DNA of 64,000 nucleotides, from positions 248,001 through 312,000 of the forward strand of contig NZ_JAZHOB010000007.1 in assembly GCF_048751585.1 (NCBI RefSeq). Reading direction: 5' to 3'. The stretch comes from G025836975 sp048751585. Lineage in GTDB: Bacteria; Pseudomonadota; Gammaproteobacteria; Burkholderiales; Burkholderiaceae_B. This document shows, piece after piece, positions 44,151 to 53,580 of the stretch; the first letter of the stretch is position 1, and each line of letters opens with the position of its first letter. The notes under the pieces are model-generated. The model had not been told where the DNA came from, searched no databases, and was given only the letters and a program-made list of their open reading frames with translations. The translations under genes were made by a program, and so were the position numbers.

Positions 44151-44414
44151 GGGTTAGCTTATACAACCGGCGCAGCCGGTGGGCCGGGGCCGGGCTCGGA
44201 TCGCTGCGCCCCTTCGGGGTTCCCTTGCAGCCGCTTTGCGCCGGGGGTCGGGCGCGAACTCGCCAGCCATCAGCCGCCTGGGGGCTGATGGCTGGCTCAA
44301 ACATGCGCGCCCTCTTACGTCCCCGGCGCAAAACGGTTGCGGCGGCTTGCTCAAACCTCGCCCAGCCCCGGCCCACCGACTGCGCCTTGGCAGCATAGTT
44401 GGCGATGAACCCCC
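44149..44414. repeat. Complex nested inverted repeat (about 266 bp)
   Basis: Five arm pairs nest around one centre. GGGGGTT/AACCCCC: 44149-44155 and 44408-44414. A 22-bp pair with one mismatch (GGCGCAGCCGGTGGG...): 44169-44190 and 44365-44386. TTTGCGCCGGGG: 44235-44246 and 44321-44332. GGGCGCG: 44250-44256 and 44306-44312. GCCAGCCATCAGCC: 44262-44275 and 44283-44296 with a 7-nt loop. Open frames occur on both strands but mirror each other because of the symmetry and look non-coding. It behaves like a cruciform-forming intergenic repeat, possibly a non-autonomous mobile element. Confidence 0.8.
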
Positions 44415-44863
44415 TTAGCGACGGATACTGTTGACGATGAATCATCCGTCAAACTCGAAATGTCCCGGCCCGCGCGGCAGGCGCGCGAGGCCGGGACGGC
44501 GCAAGACCCCTTCCAGCAGCACAGAGCGCCACATAAAAAGGCCAAGCACAAAAACCGCCCCAGCGGCGCCTCTAACGTAAAGCACTGCAGCGGGGCGGGT
44601 GGCGGGGGCCGGACGCGGCGACTTTCGGGGCCGAGCAAGCCGTCGGCGAACGCAGCCCGAAGGGGCGCAGGAGCCAGGCGCAGCGGTGTTCGGCGCGCAG
44701 GGCGCCGAACCGGCCACGAGGAGCAAGGCCGGTTCACGCCACCCGGCACGCGTCAGAGAATACCTTACACAGAGCTTGTCCCATACCACACGGATCTTGA
44801 ATCACCACTGGGTATCGCCCCGGCAGAACCAACAAGCACGTAAGCACCTGAACCAAAAAGGCG
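44415..44863. other. GC-rich gene-free stretch with further hairpins
   Basis: Between the large palindrome and recX no credible gene is seen; open frames here are Arg/Pro/Gly-rich without recognisable domains or ribosome sites. Several more inverted repeats are present: GTCCCGGCC...GGCCGGGAC (44462-44497), GTTCGGCGC/GCGCCGAAC (44688-44696 and 44702-44710), and AACCGGCC/GGCCGGTT (44708-44715 and 44727-44734). The last 100 bp before recX show nothing notable. Confidence 0.6.
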
Positions 44864-45379
44864 CTAGCGGGACGCTGGCGGAATGCTGCCCAGTATGCAG
44901 CGCACGCATTCGGTGGTGAAGCCGCGGGAAGCCAGGAAGCGGAATTGCCTGGCGTAGTCTTTTGCGTCGACGGGAAGCGCGGCGAATTTCTTTTCCCAGA
45001 CGGCCTGCGCGCGTTCTTGCTCGGTGCCTTGCAATTGCCTTCCTAGATCGGCAATGGCGGCGTCGCCCAGCCCGTGCTGCTTGAGTTCCTGCAGGATAAG
45101 GCCGGCGCCCTGCCGGGACGCGCGCCTATGCACCAGGCTTTGGGCAAAGCGCTCGTTGGAAAGCCAGTTTTCGCGTTCGAGATCGTTCAGCAGTTGTTCA
45201 AGCTGTTCGGGACTTTCGGCATGCGGCGCCAGCTTGCGCTGCAATTCGCGACGGGAGTGTTCGCGCCTGGAAAGATAGCCGATGGCGCGGGCCTTCAGGG
45301 AAGGCCCCGCTTTTTTATTGCGTTCGGGCGGGGAGCCGGCGTCGGACAGGGTTTCGAAACCGTCGTCGTTCGTATGCAT
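44864..45379 (-). CDS. recX: RecX, regulatory protein of RecA
   Basis: 171 residues. RecX three-helix repeats are visible: AIGYLSRREHSRRELQRKL, LNDLERENWLSNERFAQSLV, and the C-terminal FRFLASRGFTTECVRCIL. RecX caps and disassembles RecA filaments. It starts 18 bp after recA and is probably made by readthrough from the SOS promoter. The first 27 residues are a non-conserved polar leader. Confidence 0.94.
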   Translation of the reverse strand: MHTNDDGFETLSDAGSPPERNKKAGPSLKARAIGYLSRREHSRRELQRKLAPHAESPEQLEQLLNDLERENWLSNERFAQSLVHRRASRQGAGLILQELKQHGLGDAAIADLGRQLQGTEQERAQAVWEKKFAALPVDAKDYARQFRFLASRGFTTECVRCILGSIPPASR

Positions 45380-45397
45380 GGCGCCCCGCCTTAGGCC

Positions 45398-46489
<1,092 letters not shown>

Positions 46490-46571
46490 GTAGAGGATCC
46501 TTGGCTGAAAAACGATGAATTGATGAAAGCGCGCTGACGCGGCCCTGGGATGGAATAGATTATTGCATCAA

Positions 46572-46599
46572 ATTGTACTGTATAAATACACAGATAACC
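46572..46599 (-). promoter_or_regulatory. SOS (LexA) box embedded in the recA promoter
   Basis: 46578-46593 reads CTGT-ataaatac-ACAG, a full match to CTGT-N8-ACAG. On the minus strand it exactly fills the 16-bp spacer between GGTTAT (-35, 46599-46594) and TACAAT (-10, 46577-46572), the same layout as the E. coli recA promoter. LexA binding would block polymerase directly. The start codon is 82 bp downstream. Confidence 0.9.
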
Positions 46600-46690
46600 A
46601 GGAGCCCATCGTAATCCCTGACTATCCGCTGCCCAGTGAACGTGCAAGAATAGGCGTTACCGCCACCTGACTCAGCCCAGCCTGCCCGAA

Positions 46691-47380
46691 ATGCGTATTC
46701 TTATCGCCGAGGACGACAGTATTCTTGCCGATGGACTTTCACGTTCATTGCGGTACGACGGATATGCGGTCGATGTCGTCAACGATGGATCCAGCGCCGA
46801 TTCCGCCCTGCAATTGCAAAGTTTCGATTTGCTGATTCTGGATCTGGACCTTCCCCAGATGCACGGCCTTGCCGTGCTGCGCCTGCTGCGCCAGCGCCAC
46901 GTGCCGATACCCGTGCTTATTTTAACGGCAGCCGATACCGTTGAACAACGCGTCAAGGGGCTGGATCTGGGCGCCGACGACTACATGGCAAAGCCTTTTG
47001 CCCTGACCGAACTCGAAGCCCGCGTACGCGCTCTTACACGGCGCAGCGCCGGGGTCAGCACCACGCAGCTGCGCTACAAGCGGCTCAGTTTCGACCTGAA
47101 CGGGCGCACGGCGCGCATCGATGATCAGCCGCTGGAACTCTCGGCGCGCGAAACCAGCCTGCTTGAAATCTTCCTTTCGCGCTGCGGCCGCATGATCAGC
47201 AAGAACCAGTTCGTCGACCTGCTTTGCGAATGGGGCGACGAAGTCACCCCCAACGCCATCGAAGTCTATATCCACCGCTTGCGCAAAAAAATCGAACCCA
47301 GCGGGGTCAAGATCGTCACCGTGCGAGGCCTGGGCTATTGCCTGGAACCCGAAAACCGCAACGATTCCGCGGCCGCGTGA
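46691..47380 (+). CDS. OmpR-family response regulator (TctD/QseB-like)
   Basis: 229 residues. Receiver domain: acidic pair Asp8/Asp9, phospho-acceptor Asp51 (LILDLDLPQ), Thr79 and Lys101 (YMAKPF). The C-terminal winged helix (about residues 125-220) includes ARETSLLEIFLSRCGRMISK and the recognition helix NAIEVYIHRLRKKI. It pairs with the sensor kinase 22 bp downstream. Target genes are unknown; the MFS gene 3' of the kinase is a candidate. Confidence 0.93.
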   Translation: MRILIAEDDSILADGLSRSLRYDGYAVDVVNDGSSADSALQLQSFDLLILDLDLPQMHGLAVLRLLRQRHVPIPVLILTAADTVEQRVKGLDLGADDYMAKPFALTELEARVRALTRRSAGVSTTQLRYKRLSFDLNGRTARIDDQPLELSARETSLLEIFLSRCGRMISKNQFVDLLCEWGDEVTPNAIEVYIHRLRKKIEPSGVKIVTVRGLGYCLEPENRNDSAAA

Positions 47381-47402
47381 GCTCGCAGGAGTTCTTGCCT
47401 GA

Positions 47403-48902
47403 ATGCTGATCGATCCGCAGGTCCTGGAGGAAACCGATAGCTCGCCGCCTGAAAGCAAGGCCTTCCTGAGCCTTTTCCGGCGCAAGAAGAGCCATAGGGC
47501 GCTGCTGAACAAAATCATGATCTGGATGTTCGGCCCCCTGTTCCTGCTATGGACCATCGGGCTGGTGATCACTTATTTCATTGCACAGAACATTGCCAAC
47601 GCGCCCTACGACCGCACTTTGGCGGATCACCTGCGGCTGCTCAAGCACGAGGTGGAGCAGCAGAAAATTCTGGAAGGCATCGAACTGTCGGCGTCGGCCA
47701 TCACCATTCTGCAAGGCGACCCCGCCCATTTGATCCGCTGGGAGATCCGCGACGCCAACGGCAATTCCCTGGGCGGGAACGGCAGCATTCCCCTGCCCGA
47801 GAACTGGACCTACGAAGAAGACAAGATACGTTTCCGCAACGAAAGCTACGACGGCCACAGCATCCGGGTCGCCTACATCTGGGGCGGACGCGACGCAAGC
47901 GGCCTGCCCTTCCTGACCATCGTGGCCCAGTCCAACGAAATGCGCGCCACCTTGCAGCAAGAAATCCTGACCGGCATGCTGACGCCCCAGCTTATCGTCC
48001 TGCCTCTGGCCGCCCTGCTGGCCGGCCTGGGACTGACCCAGGGCCTGGAGCCCCTAAGCCTGCTGCAGGAGCGAATACGGGCGCGCCGCGCAAACGACAT
48101 GTCGCCGATCAGCGCGGAACTGGCGCCGGCGGAAATTGTGCCGCTGGTGGCGGCGATGAATAGCCTGCTGGTGCGGCTGGCCGCCAGCAGTGAAACGCAG
48201 CGGCGCTTCGTGGCCAATGCCGCGCATCAATTGAAAACGCCGTTGGCCGGCATGCGCACCCAGGCGGAACTGGCTATGCGCGAGCAATCTCCCGAAAAAC
48301 TCGACGAGAGCCTGCGGCAACTGGTACTGGGTTCCCAACGCGCCACCCGGCTGGTGAATCAGCTGCTGTCGCTGGCTCGGGCGGAAAGCGCCGAGAATCC
48401 CGCTTTGCGCCTGGCCGACGATATCGACCTGAACGCGCTGGCCGAGCAACAGACACTGGATTGGGTCGATGCGGCATTGAAAAAAGACATCGACCTGGGC
48501 TTTGAACGCGCGCCGGCCCCCATGCGTGTGTCGGGCGACAGCATCATGCTGGCCGAGATGCTGAACAATCTTATTGAAAACTCGATGCTCTACACGCCCG
48601 ACGCCGGCTGGATCACGGTCCGTGTGGGCGGCGATGCGCTATCGGCCTACATCGAAGTGGAAGATTCCGGTCCGGGAATATCCCCCGAAGATCGGGAGCG
48701 CGTCTTCGATCGTTTTTTCCGGGTCCTTGGCGGAAGCACCGACGGCAGCGGGCTTGGCCTGTCCATCGTCAAGGAAATTGCCGAACAGCACAACGCCAGT
48801 GTCAATTTCATGCCTCCCGGCAACCGTAACGGCAAGCCCGGGGGAACCTGCCTGCGCATTACCTTCAACCGGATCAAGACCAGCACCATTCTGCCCGCTT
48901 GA
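47403..48902 (+). CDS. Sensor histidine kinase partner of the response regulator
   Basis: 499 residues. Membrane helices at about residues 37-60 (IMIWMFGPLFLLWTIGLVI) and about 190-212 flank a periplasmic sensor of roughly 130 residues (TctE/2CSK_N-like). The phosphorylated His is His275 in FVANAAHQLKTPLAGM. N-box EMLNNLIENSMLYT, G1 EDSGPGISPEDRERVFDRFF and G2 GSGLGLSIVKEI make a complete HATPase domain. The likely input is a periplasmic carboxylate or similar solute, by analogy with TctE; this is inference. Confidence 0.92.
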   Translation: MLIDPQVLEETDSSPPESKAFLSLFRRKKSHRALLNKIMIWMFGPLFLLWTIGLVITYFIAQNIANAPYDRTLADHLRLLKHEVEQQKILEGIELSASAITILQGDPAHLIRWEIRDANGNSLGGNGSIPLPENWTYEEDKIRFRNESYDGHSIRVAYIWGGRDASGLPFLTIVAQSNEMRATLQQEILTGMLTPQLIVLPLAALLAGLGLTQGLEPLSLLQERIRARRANDMSPISAELAPAEIVPLVAAMNSLLVRLAASSETQRRFVANAAHQLKTPLAGMRTQAELAMREQSPEKLDESLRQLVLGSQRATRLVNQLLSLARAESAENPALRLADDIDLNALAEQQTLDWVDAALKKDIDLGFERAPAPMRVSGDSIMLAEMLNNLIENSMLYTPDAGWITVRVGGDALSAYIEVEDSGPGISPEDRERVFDRFFRVLGGSTDGSGLGLSIVKEIAEQHNASVNFMPPGNRNGKPGGTCLRITFNRIKTSTILPA

Positions 48903-49130
48903 AGTGATGGATAAGAGACAAGGCGCTGGCGGGCGCAGCCTTCAGCTTCCTCCTGCCCCCCAAGGTGCACGGATTTTCAGTTACACAATCCAACAAAAAG
49001 CTCCGGCCGTTCAACTTCCAGTCAGCTTGGCGTCAGGAGTTTCAAATAATTTACGCTTGTCCGATTTGCCGCAATGCGGATCGAGGCACATAACAGATCC
49101 AGCAGGACGATTCCTACACAGGAGACAGAA

Positions 49131-50828
49131 ATGAACACAAGGACCGTGGCCCCCACGCCCGGGACGGCTCATATTGGCGCGCCGGCGGCGACGAATAGGC
49201 CGATGACCCCTGAAGAGCGTCGGGTTATTTTCGCGTCGTCGCTAGGCACCGTTTTCGAGTGGTACGACTTTTATCTCTATGGCTCGCTGGCGGCCATCAT
49301 CGCCGCCCACTTCTTTTCCGGTGTCAACCCCACGGCAGGATTCATTTTCGCCCTGCTCGCATTCGCCGCCGGCTTCGCCGTCCGGCCCTTCGGCGCCCTG
49401 GTGTTCGGCCGGCTTGGCGACCTGGTCGGCCGCAAATACACCTTTCTTATCACCATCCTGATCATGGGCCTGTCCACCTTTCTGGTCGGGGTGCTGCCCT
49501 CGTACTCGTCAATAGGCATGGCCGCTCCCGTGATACTGATTGTCCTGCGCCTGCTCCAGGGCCTGGCGCTGGGCGGCGAATACGGCGGCGCGGCGACCTA
49601 CGTGGCCGAACATGCGCCGCAGAATCGCCGCGGCTTCTACACCAGCTGGATCCAGACCACGGCGACCATGGGCCTGTTCCTGTCCCTGCTGGTCATCCTG
49701 GGCATCCGCACCTCGCTCAGCGAAGAAGCCTTCATGGATTGGGGCTGGCGCATTCCCTTCCTGATCTCGGTGGTCCTCCTTGGCATCTCGGTATGGATAC
49801 GGATGCGCTTGAACGAGTCGCCCGCCTTCCGGAAGATGAAGGCCGAAGGCACGGGCTCCAAGGCGCCAATCAAGGATTCCTTCGGCAAGTGGAGCAACCT
49901 GAAGATCGTGTTGCTGGCCCTGTTCGGCCTGACCGCCGGGCAGGCGGTGGTCTGGTACACCGGCCAGTTCTACGCCCTGTTCTTCCTGACCAAGACCCTG
50001 GCCATCGAAGCCAACACCGCCAACATCATGATCGCGATGGCGCTGCTGCTGGGCACCCCGTTCTTCGTCGTCTTCGGCGCGCTGTCCGACCGTATCGGCC
50101 GCAAACCCATCATCATGGCGGGCTGCCTGATCGCGGCGCTGGCCTATTTCCCGGTCTTCAAGGGTATTACCCATTTTGCGAACCCCGCGCTTGAAAGAGC
50201 CCAGGCCACCGCGCCCGTCACCGTGATTGCCGATCCGGCCACCTGCTCGTTCCAGTTCAATCCGGTTGGCGTATCCTCCTTCACCAGTTCCTGCGATATC
50301 CTGAAAGCCTTCATGGCCAGCAATTCGGTGAACTACAACAACCAGGCCGCTCCCGCCGGAAGCGTCGCCAAGGCCCGCATAGGCGGCGACGAATTCATGT
50401 CGTTCGAAGGCCAGAAACTGAACAAGGCCGATTTCGCGGCCAGGTCGGCGGAACTGAAAAAATCCTTGACCGATGCCATCCGCAGTCACGGCTACCCCGC
50501 CAAGGCGGACCCTTCGCAGATCAACTACATCATGGTGGTGGTCCTGCTGACCTTCCTGGTCGTGCTGGTCACCATGGTCTACGGCCCGATCGCCGCCATG
50601 CTGGTCGAAATGTTCCCCACACGCATACGCTATACCTCGATGAGCCTGCCCTATCACATCGGCAACGGCTGGTTCGGAGGCTTCCTGCCGCCGGTGGTGT
50701 TTGCGGTGGTGGCGGCAACGGGCAACATCTACGACGGCCTGTGGTATCCCATCATCATCGCCGCCATGACCCTGGTCATCGGCACGCTGTTCGTCAAGGA
50801 AACCAGGGGGAACGACATCAATGCCTGA
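49131..50828 (+). CDS. MFS transporter, metabolite:H+ symporter (MHS) type
   Basis: 565 residues from the ATG at 49131 (ribosome site GGAG). Twelve-helix MFS with MHS hallmarks: SSLGTVFEWYDFYLYGSLAA near residues 35-54, FGRLGDLVGRKYTFL (about 95-109), LQGLALGGEYGGAATYVAEH (about 142-161) and ALSDRIGRKPIIM. An unusually long hydrophilic insert of about 100 residues (from about 350) separates two late helices and contains two Cys; related MHS proteins in this group share it. Substrates of the family include citrate, alpha-ketoglutarate, proline and shikimate. Possibly controlled by the upstream two-component system. Confidence 0.9.
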   Translation: MNTRTVAPTPGTAHIGAPAATNRPMTPEERRVIFASSLGTVFEWYDFYLYGSLAAIIAAHFFSGVNPTAGFIFALLAFAAGFAVRPFGALVFGRLGDLVGRKYTFLITILIMGLSTFLVGVLPSYSSIGMAAPVILIVLRLLQGLALGGEYGGAATYVAEHAPQNRRGFYTSWIQTTATMGLFLSLLVILGIRTSLSEEAFMDWGWRIPFLISVVLLGISVWIRMRLNESPAFRKMKAEGTGSKAPIKDSFGKWSNLKIVLLALFGLTAGQAVVWYTGQFYALFFLTKTLAIEANTANIMIAMALLLGTPFFVVFGALSDRIGRKPIIMAGCLIAALAYFPVFKGITHFANPALERAQATAPVTVIADPATCSFQFNPVGVSSFTSSCDILKAFMASNSVNYNNQAAPAGSVAKARIGGDEFMSFEGQKLNKADFAARSAELKKSLTDAIRSHGYPAKADPSQINYIMVVVLLTFLVVLVTMVYGPIAAMLVEMFPTRIRYTSMSLPYHIGNGWFGGFLPPVVFAVVAATGNIYDGLWYPIIIAAMTLVIGTLFVKETRGNDINA

Positions 50829-51184
50829 GGCGGGCCGATTTCAGGCTAACGTCAGGCTGAATCATTAGAATTCAGTACATAGGAAGGGTTGCCTCGTGTT
50901 GTCGAACGTCTGATCCCCCGGTTCCATAACCAAGCCGCCCTTTTTATCACCTGTGTTGCGTCCCCCGCGAGCCTTTTTAGCGCAACACTGTGTGCTCCCC
51001 TAATGGCCCGATGCCCTTGGCATTCCGGGCCATTTTTTTATCCGGCGCCCCGCGGCCTCCTGTCGGACCCTGATAAAGAACGCCGCGCAAATGGGCTTAC
51101 AATCAGCGCTCATCATTTTTTTCGGCTGCCCTTGCGCTCACCGCGCGCGCAGGCATCCCTGCCATTAAAGAAGACATCAAGCAT
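50829..51184 (+). other. Structured non-coding region between the MFS gene and rdgC
   Basis: No gene is seen. On the plus strand it contains a tandem 11-bp-type repeat (TCAGGCTaacg-TCAGGCTgaat, around 50843-50862), a small GGTT-ccat-AACC hairpin, a GTGTTGCG/CGCAACAC hairpin (50953-50960 and 50981-50988), and the strong terminator at 51003-51039. The series of hairpins ending in a terminator could be the 3-prime end of the MFS transcript or a separate small RNA. No clear promoter was found. Confidence 0.45.
51003..51039 (+). terminator. Intrinsic terminator
   Basis: ATGGCCCG-atgcc-ctt-ggcat-tc-CGGGCCAT forms a long hairpin (51003-51033) followed directly by seven T residues. It ends transcription arriving from the MFS gene or from a small RNA, before rdgC. 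Confidence 0.9.
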
Positions 51185-52084
51185 ATGTGGTTCAAGAATC
51201 TCAGGATATTTCGTCTGGCCCCGACGTGGTCATGCACCGTGGACGCACTGGAAGCGGCACTGGAAAAACAGGCCTTCCAGCCCAATGGGAGCCGGGACAT
51301 GCAAAGCCTGGGCTGGATTGCGCCCCGTGAAGACAGCGGCCTGGTCTATGCGCTGGACGGCCAGTACCTGCTTAGCCTGCGTGCCGACAAGAAGCTTCTG
51401 CCTTCGACCGTCATCAATCAGGTCGCCAAGGCCAAGGCCCAGGACATCGAAGAGCAGCAAGGCTTCAAGCCGGGCCGCAAGCAGATGAAGGAAATCAAGG
51501 AGCAGGTCACCGATGAACTGCTGCCCAAGGCCTTCAGCGTCTATCGCGATACCCGCGTCTGGATCGACACCCGCAACCATTGGGTGGTGATCGACGCCGC
51601 CGCGTCCGCCAAGAGCGATGAAGTGCTTGGCATGCTGGCCAAAGCCATGGATTCCTTTCCGATTTCGCCGTTGTACGTGGAAGAATCGCCCGCCGCCGCC
51701 ATGACCAACTGGCTGATCAGCGACGAGCCTCCTTCCAATTTCTCGATAGACCAGGACACCGAACTGCGCTCGACCAGCGAAAGCGGCGCCGCCGTCCGCT
51801 ATGTGCGGCAAAGCATCGAGATCGACGACGTTCGCAAGCACGTGCAGGCCGGCAAGCAGTGCACCCGCCTGGCCATGACCTGGGCCGACCGCGTCTCGTT
51901 CGTGCTGACCGAGGGGCTGGATGTGAAGCGGGTGAACCCGCTGGATGTGCTCAAGGAAGGCCAGGATTCGGCCGCCCATAACGAAGCGGAGCAATTCGAT
52001 TCGGATTTCACCCTGATGACCGGCGAGCTTTCGCGCCTGATAGCCAGCCTGGTCGAAGCGCTGGGCGGCGAACGCAAGCAGTGA
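51185..52084 (+). CDS. rdgC: RdgC, recombination-associated DNA-binding protein
   Basis: 299 residues, with family opening MWFKNLRIFRL and block DMQSLGWIAPRED. Later conserved parts: KQMKEIKEQVTDELLPKAFS and YVRQSIEIDDVRKHVQAGKQ, then CTRLAMTW. RdgC forms a ring on DNA and limits RecA loading; genes recA and recX lie 6 kb to the left. The ATG at 51185 follows GAAGACATC, a weak ribosome site. Confidence 0.95.
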   Translation: MWFKNLRIFRLAPTWSCTVDALEAALEKQAFQPNGSRDMQSLGWIAPREDSGLVYALDGQYLLSLRADKKLLPSTVINQVAKAKAQDIEEQQGFKPGRKQMKEIKEQVTDELLPKAFSVYRDTRVWIDTRNHWVVIDAAASAKSDEVLGMLAKAMDSFPISPLYVEESPAAAMTNWLISDEPPSNFSIDQDTELRSTSESGAAVRYVRQSIEIDDVRKHVQAGKQCTRLAMTWADRVSFVLTEGLDVKRVNPLDVLKEGQDSAAHNEAEQFDSDFTLMTGELSRLIASLVEALGGERKQ

Positions 52085-52113
52085 TCGCGGCCGGGCATGC
52101 GCCCGGCTCCGGC

Positions 52114-52146
52114 CACGGATCGGCGCAGCAGCTGTGCCGATCCGTG
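52114..52146. terminator. Hairpin between the convergent rdgC and pyrB genes
   Basis: Perfect 11-bp arms CACGGATCGGC (52114-52124) and GCCGATCCGTG (52136-52146) with an 11-nt loop. No T-run follows on either strand, so it is at best a weak bidirectional terminator or an mRNA 3-prime stabiliser. Confidence 0.5.
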
Positions 52147-52177
52147 ATCGCAAACGGGTGGGGAAGCGGTCCGGCCC

Positions 52178-53470
52178 CTAATCCATGCCGTGGAAAACGC
52201 TGTCGTCCGGCCCGATATGCGAGGGCGGGCTCCAGGTGACATCGCGCTGCGAGTGCTGCACCAGGCTTTCCACACCCAGCAGCACGGCGAAGATGGCCAT
52301 GCGCACCGGAATGCCGTTATCGGTCTGGCGGAATATGGCCAGGCGCGAATCATGGTTCAGGTCCACGCTAAGATCGTTCGCGCCTTCGCGGCTGTCGCGC
52401 GGCAAAGGATGCATGACGATGACGTCGGGGCCGCAGCACTTATCGATAATGGCCTTGTTCACCTGGAAATCGGGGCTGTAGCCTTCCAGCTCCTCGGCGG
52501 CGAAGCGCTCTTTCTGCACGCGCGTGGCATAGATCACATCCGCGCCGGGCAAGCCTTCCTCCAATGAGTTGGTCTGCTCGATGACGTGCCCGCGAGTACT
52601 CACCTTTTCCAGAAGGTATTCCGGCATCTCCAGCCCGCGCGGCGAGATCAGGGTGAACTTCAGGCCCCGATACAAGGCCAGCAGCTTGATCAGCGAGTGC
52701 ACGGTGCGGCCGTATTTCAGGTCGCCGGCCAGGACGATATGCGCGCCGTCCAGCAATTTACCCAGCCGCGAAAACTCGGTCAATATGGTGTACAAGTCCA
52801 GCAAAGCCTGGCTGGGGTGTTCGCCGGGGCCATCGCCGCCATTGACCACGGGAATATTGGTCGCCGCCGCAAACTCCGCCACCGAGCCTTTTTCGGGGTG
52901 CCGGATGACCATGGCGTCGACATAGCCGCTCATGACCCGGCTGGTATCGTAAATGGATTCGCCCTTGGCCATGGACGAAAAGGTGAAGCCGGTGGTGTCG
53001 CAGACCGATCCGCCCAGCCGGCAGAACGCCGCCCCGAAACTGACGCGTGTGCGCGTGCTGGCTTCGAAGAACAGGTTGCCCAATACCGCGCCTTCCAGCA
53101 CGCGCGATACTTTCTGGCGCCGGGCTATCGGCTGCATTTGATCCGCGATGCGGAAAAGTTCTTCGACCGACTCCCGGGAAAACTGGTCGACCGACAGCAA
53201 TTGATGCTTGCCCTCGGCGGCAATCCGGTCGCGCAAGGCGCCAGACTGTGCGCTTTGCGCATATTTTTGCAGCAAAGACTCGTTCTCGACGATCTCCGTC
53301 ACGAAGCGATTCACCACTTCGGGCATGGCCCGGAATTCCTGCGAACCCTCGGGCAGCAGCCAAGTATCCAGCGCGCGCCGCTTGACGCCTATCCGGCCGG
53401 CAAACACATCGCGTGTAAGGTTCAGGCGACGCATGGCATCGCGGAGAAACACCTGCTGGGAGATAGTCAT
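52178..53470 (-). CDS. pyrB: Aspartate carbamoyltransferase with N-terminal helix-turn-helix-like extension
   Basis: 430 residues from the ATG at 53470 (AGGA at 8-nt spacing), about 120 longer than a plain ATCase catalytic chain. The first ~75 residues contain LRDAMRRLNLTRDVFAGRIG, then VKRRALDTWLLP, which resembles an XRE-type helix-turn-helix. From about residue 90 on is the catalytic domain: carbamoyl-phosphate loop FFEASTRTRVSF, MVIRHPEKGSVAEFA, and HPLPRDSR. It makes carbamoyl-aspartate in pyrimidine synthesis. No pyrI gene is adjacent. A 9+3+9 palindrome lies 19 bp upstream of the start. Confidence 0.93.
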   Translation of the reverse strand: MTISQQVFLRDAMRRLNLTRDVFAGRIGVKRRALDTWLLPEGSQEFRAMPEVVNRFVTEIVENESLLQKYAQSAQSGALRDRIAAEGKHQLLSVDQFSRESVEELFRIADQMQPIARRQKVSRVLEGAVLGNLFFEASTRTRVSFGAAFCRLGGSVCDTTGFTFSSMAKGESIYDTSRVMSGYVDAMVIRHPEKGSVAEFAAATNIPVVNGGDGPGEHPSQALLDLYTILTEFSRLGKLLDGAHIVLAGDLKYGRTVHSLIKLLALYRGLKFTLISPRGLEMPEYLLEKVSTRGHVIEQTNSLEEGLPGADVIYATRVQKERFAAEELEGYSPDFQVNKAIIDKCCGPDVIVMHPLPRDSREGANDLSVDLNHDSRLAIFRQTDNGIPVRMAIFAVLLGVESLVQHSQRDVTWSPPSHIGPDDSVFHGMD

Positions 53471-53488
53471 GAAGGGCATCCTAAAAAT

Positions 53489-53509
53489 AATATACGCAGA
53501 GCGTATATT
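53489..53509. promoter_or_regulatory. Palindromic operator-like site upstream of pyrB
   Basis: AATATACGC-aga-GCGTATATT: perfect 9-bp arms with a 3-bp spacer, 19-39 bp before the pyrB ATG. The ACGC-N3-GCGT core is typical of small helix-turn-helix repressors. Its AT-rich arms may overlap the -10 region. Which protein binds is unknown; the pyrB product itself is a candidate because of its N-terminal domain. Confidence 0.6.
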
Positions 53510-53580
53510 TTATTTTCAACCACAACAATTGACGAGCATTTATTGAAGGATGGCGACAAAATACAACGGGAGCCCAGCGA

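Noticed and set aside
44111..44398. Plus-strand frame of 95 residues (and its minus-strand twin 44154-44396) in the palindromic region
   Set aside because: The two predicted products share motifs only because the DNA is palindromic; the composition is that of non-coding GC-rich repeat.
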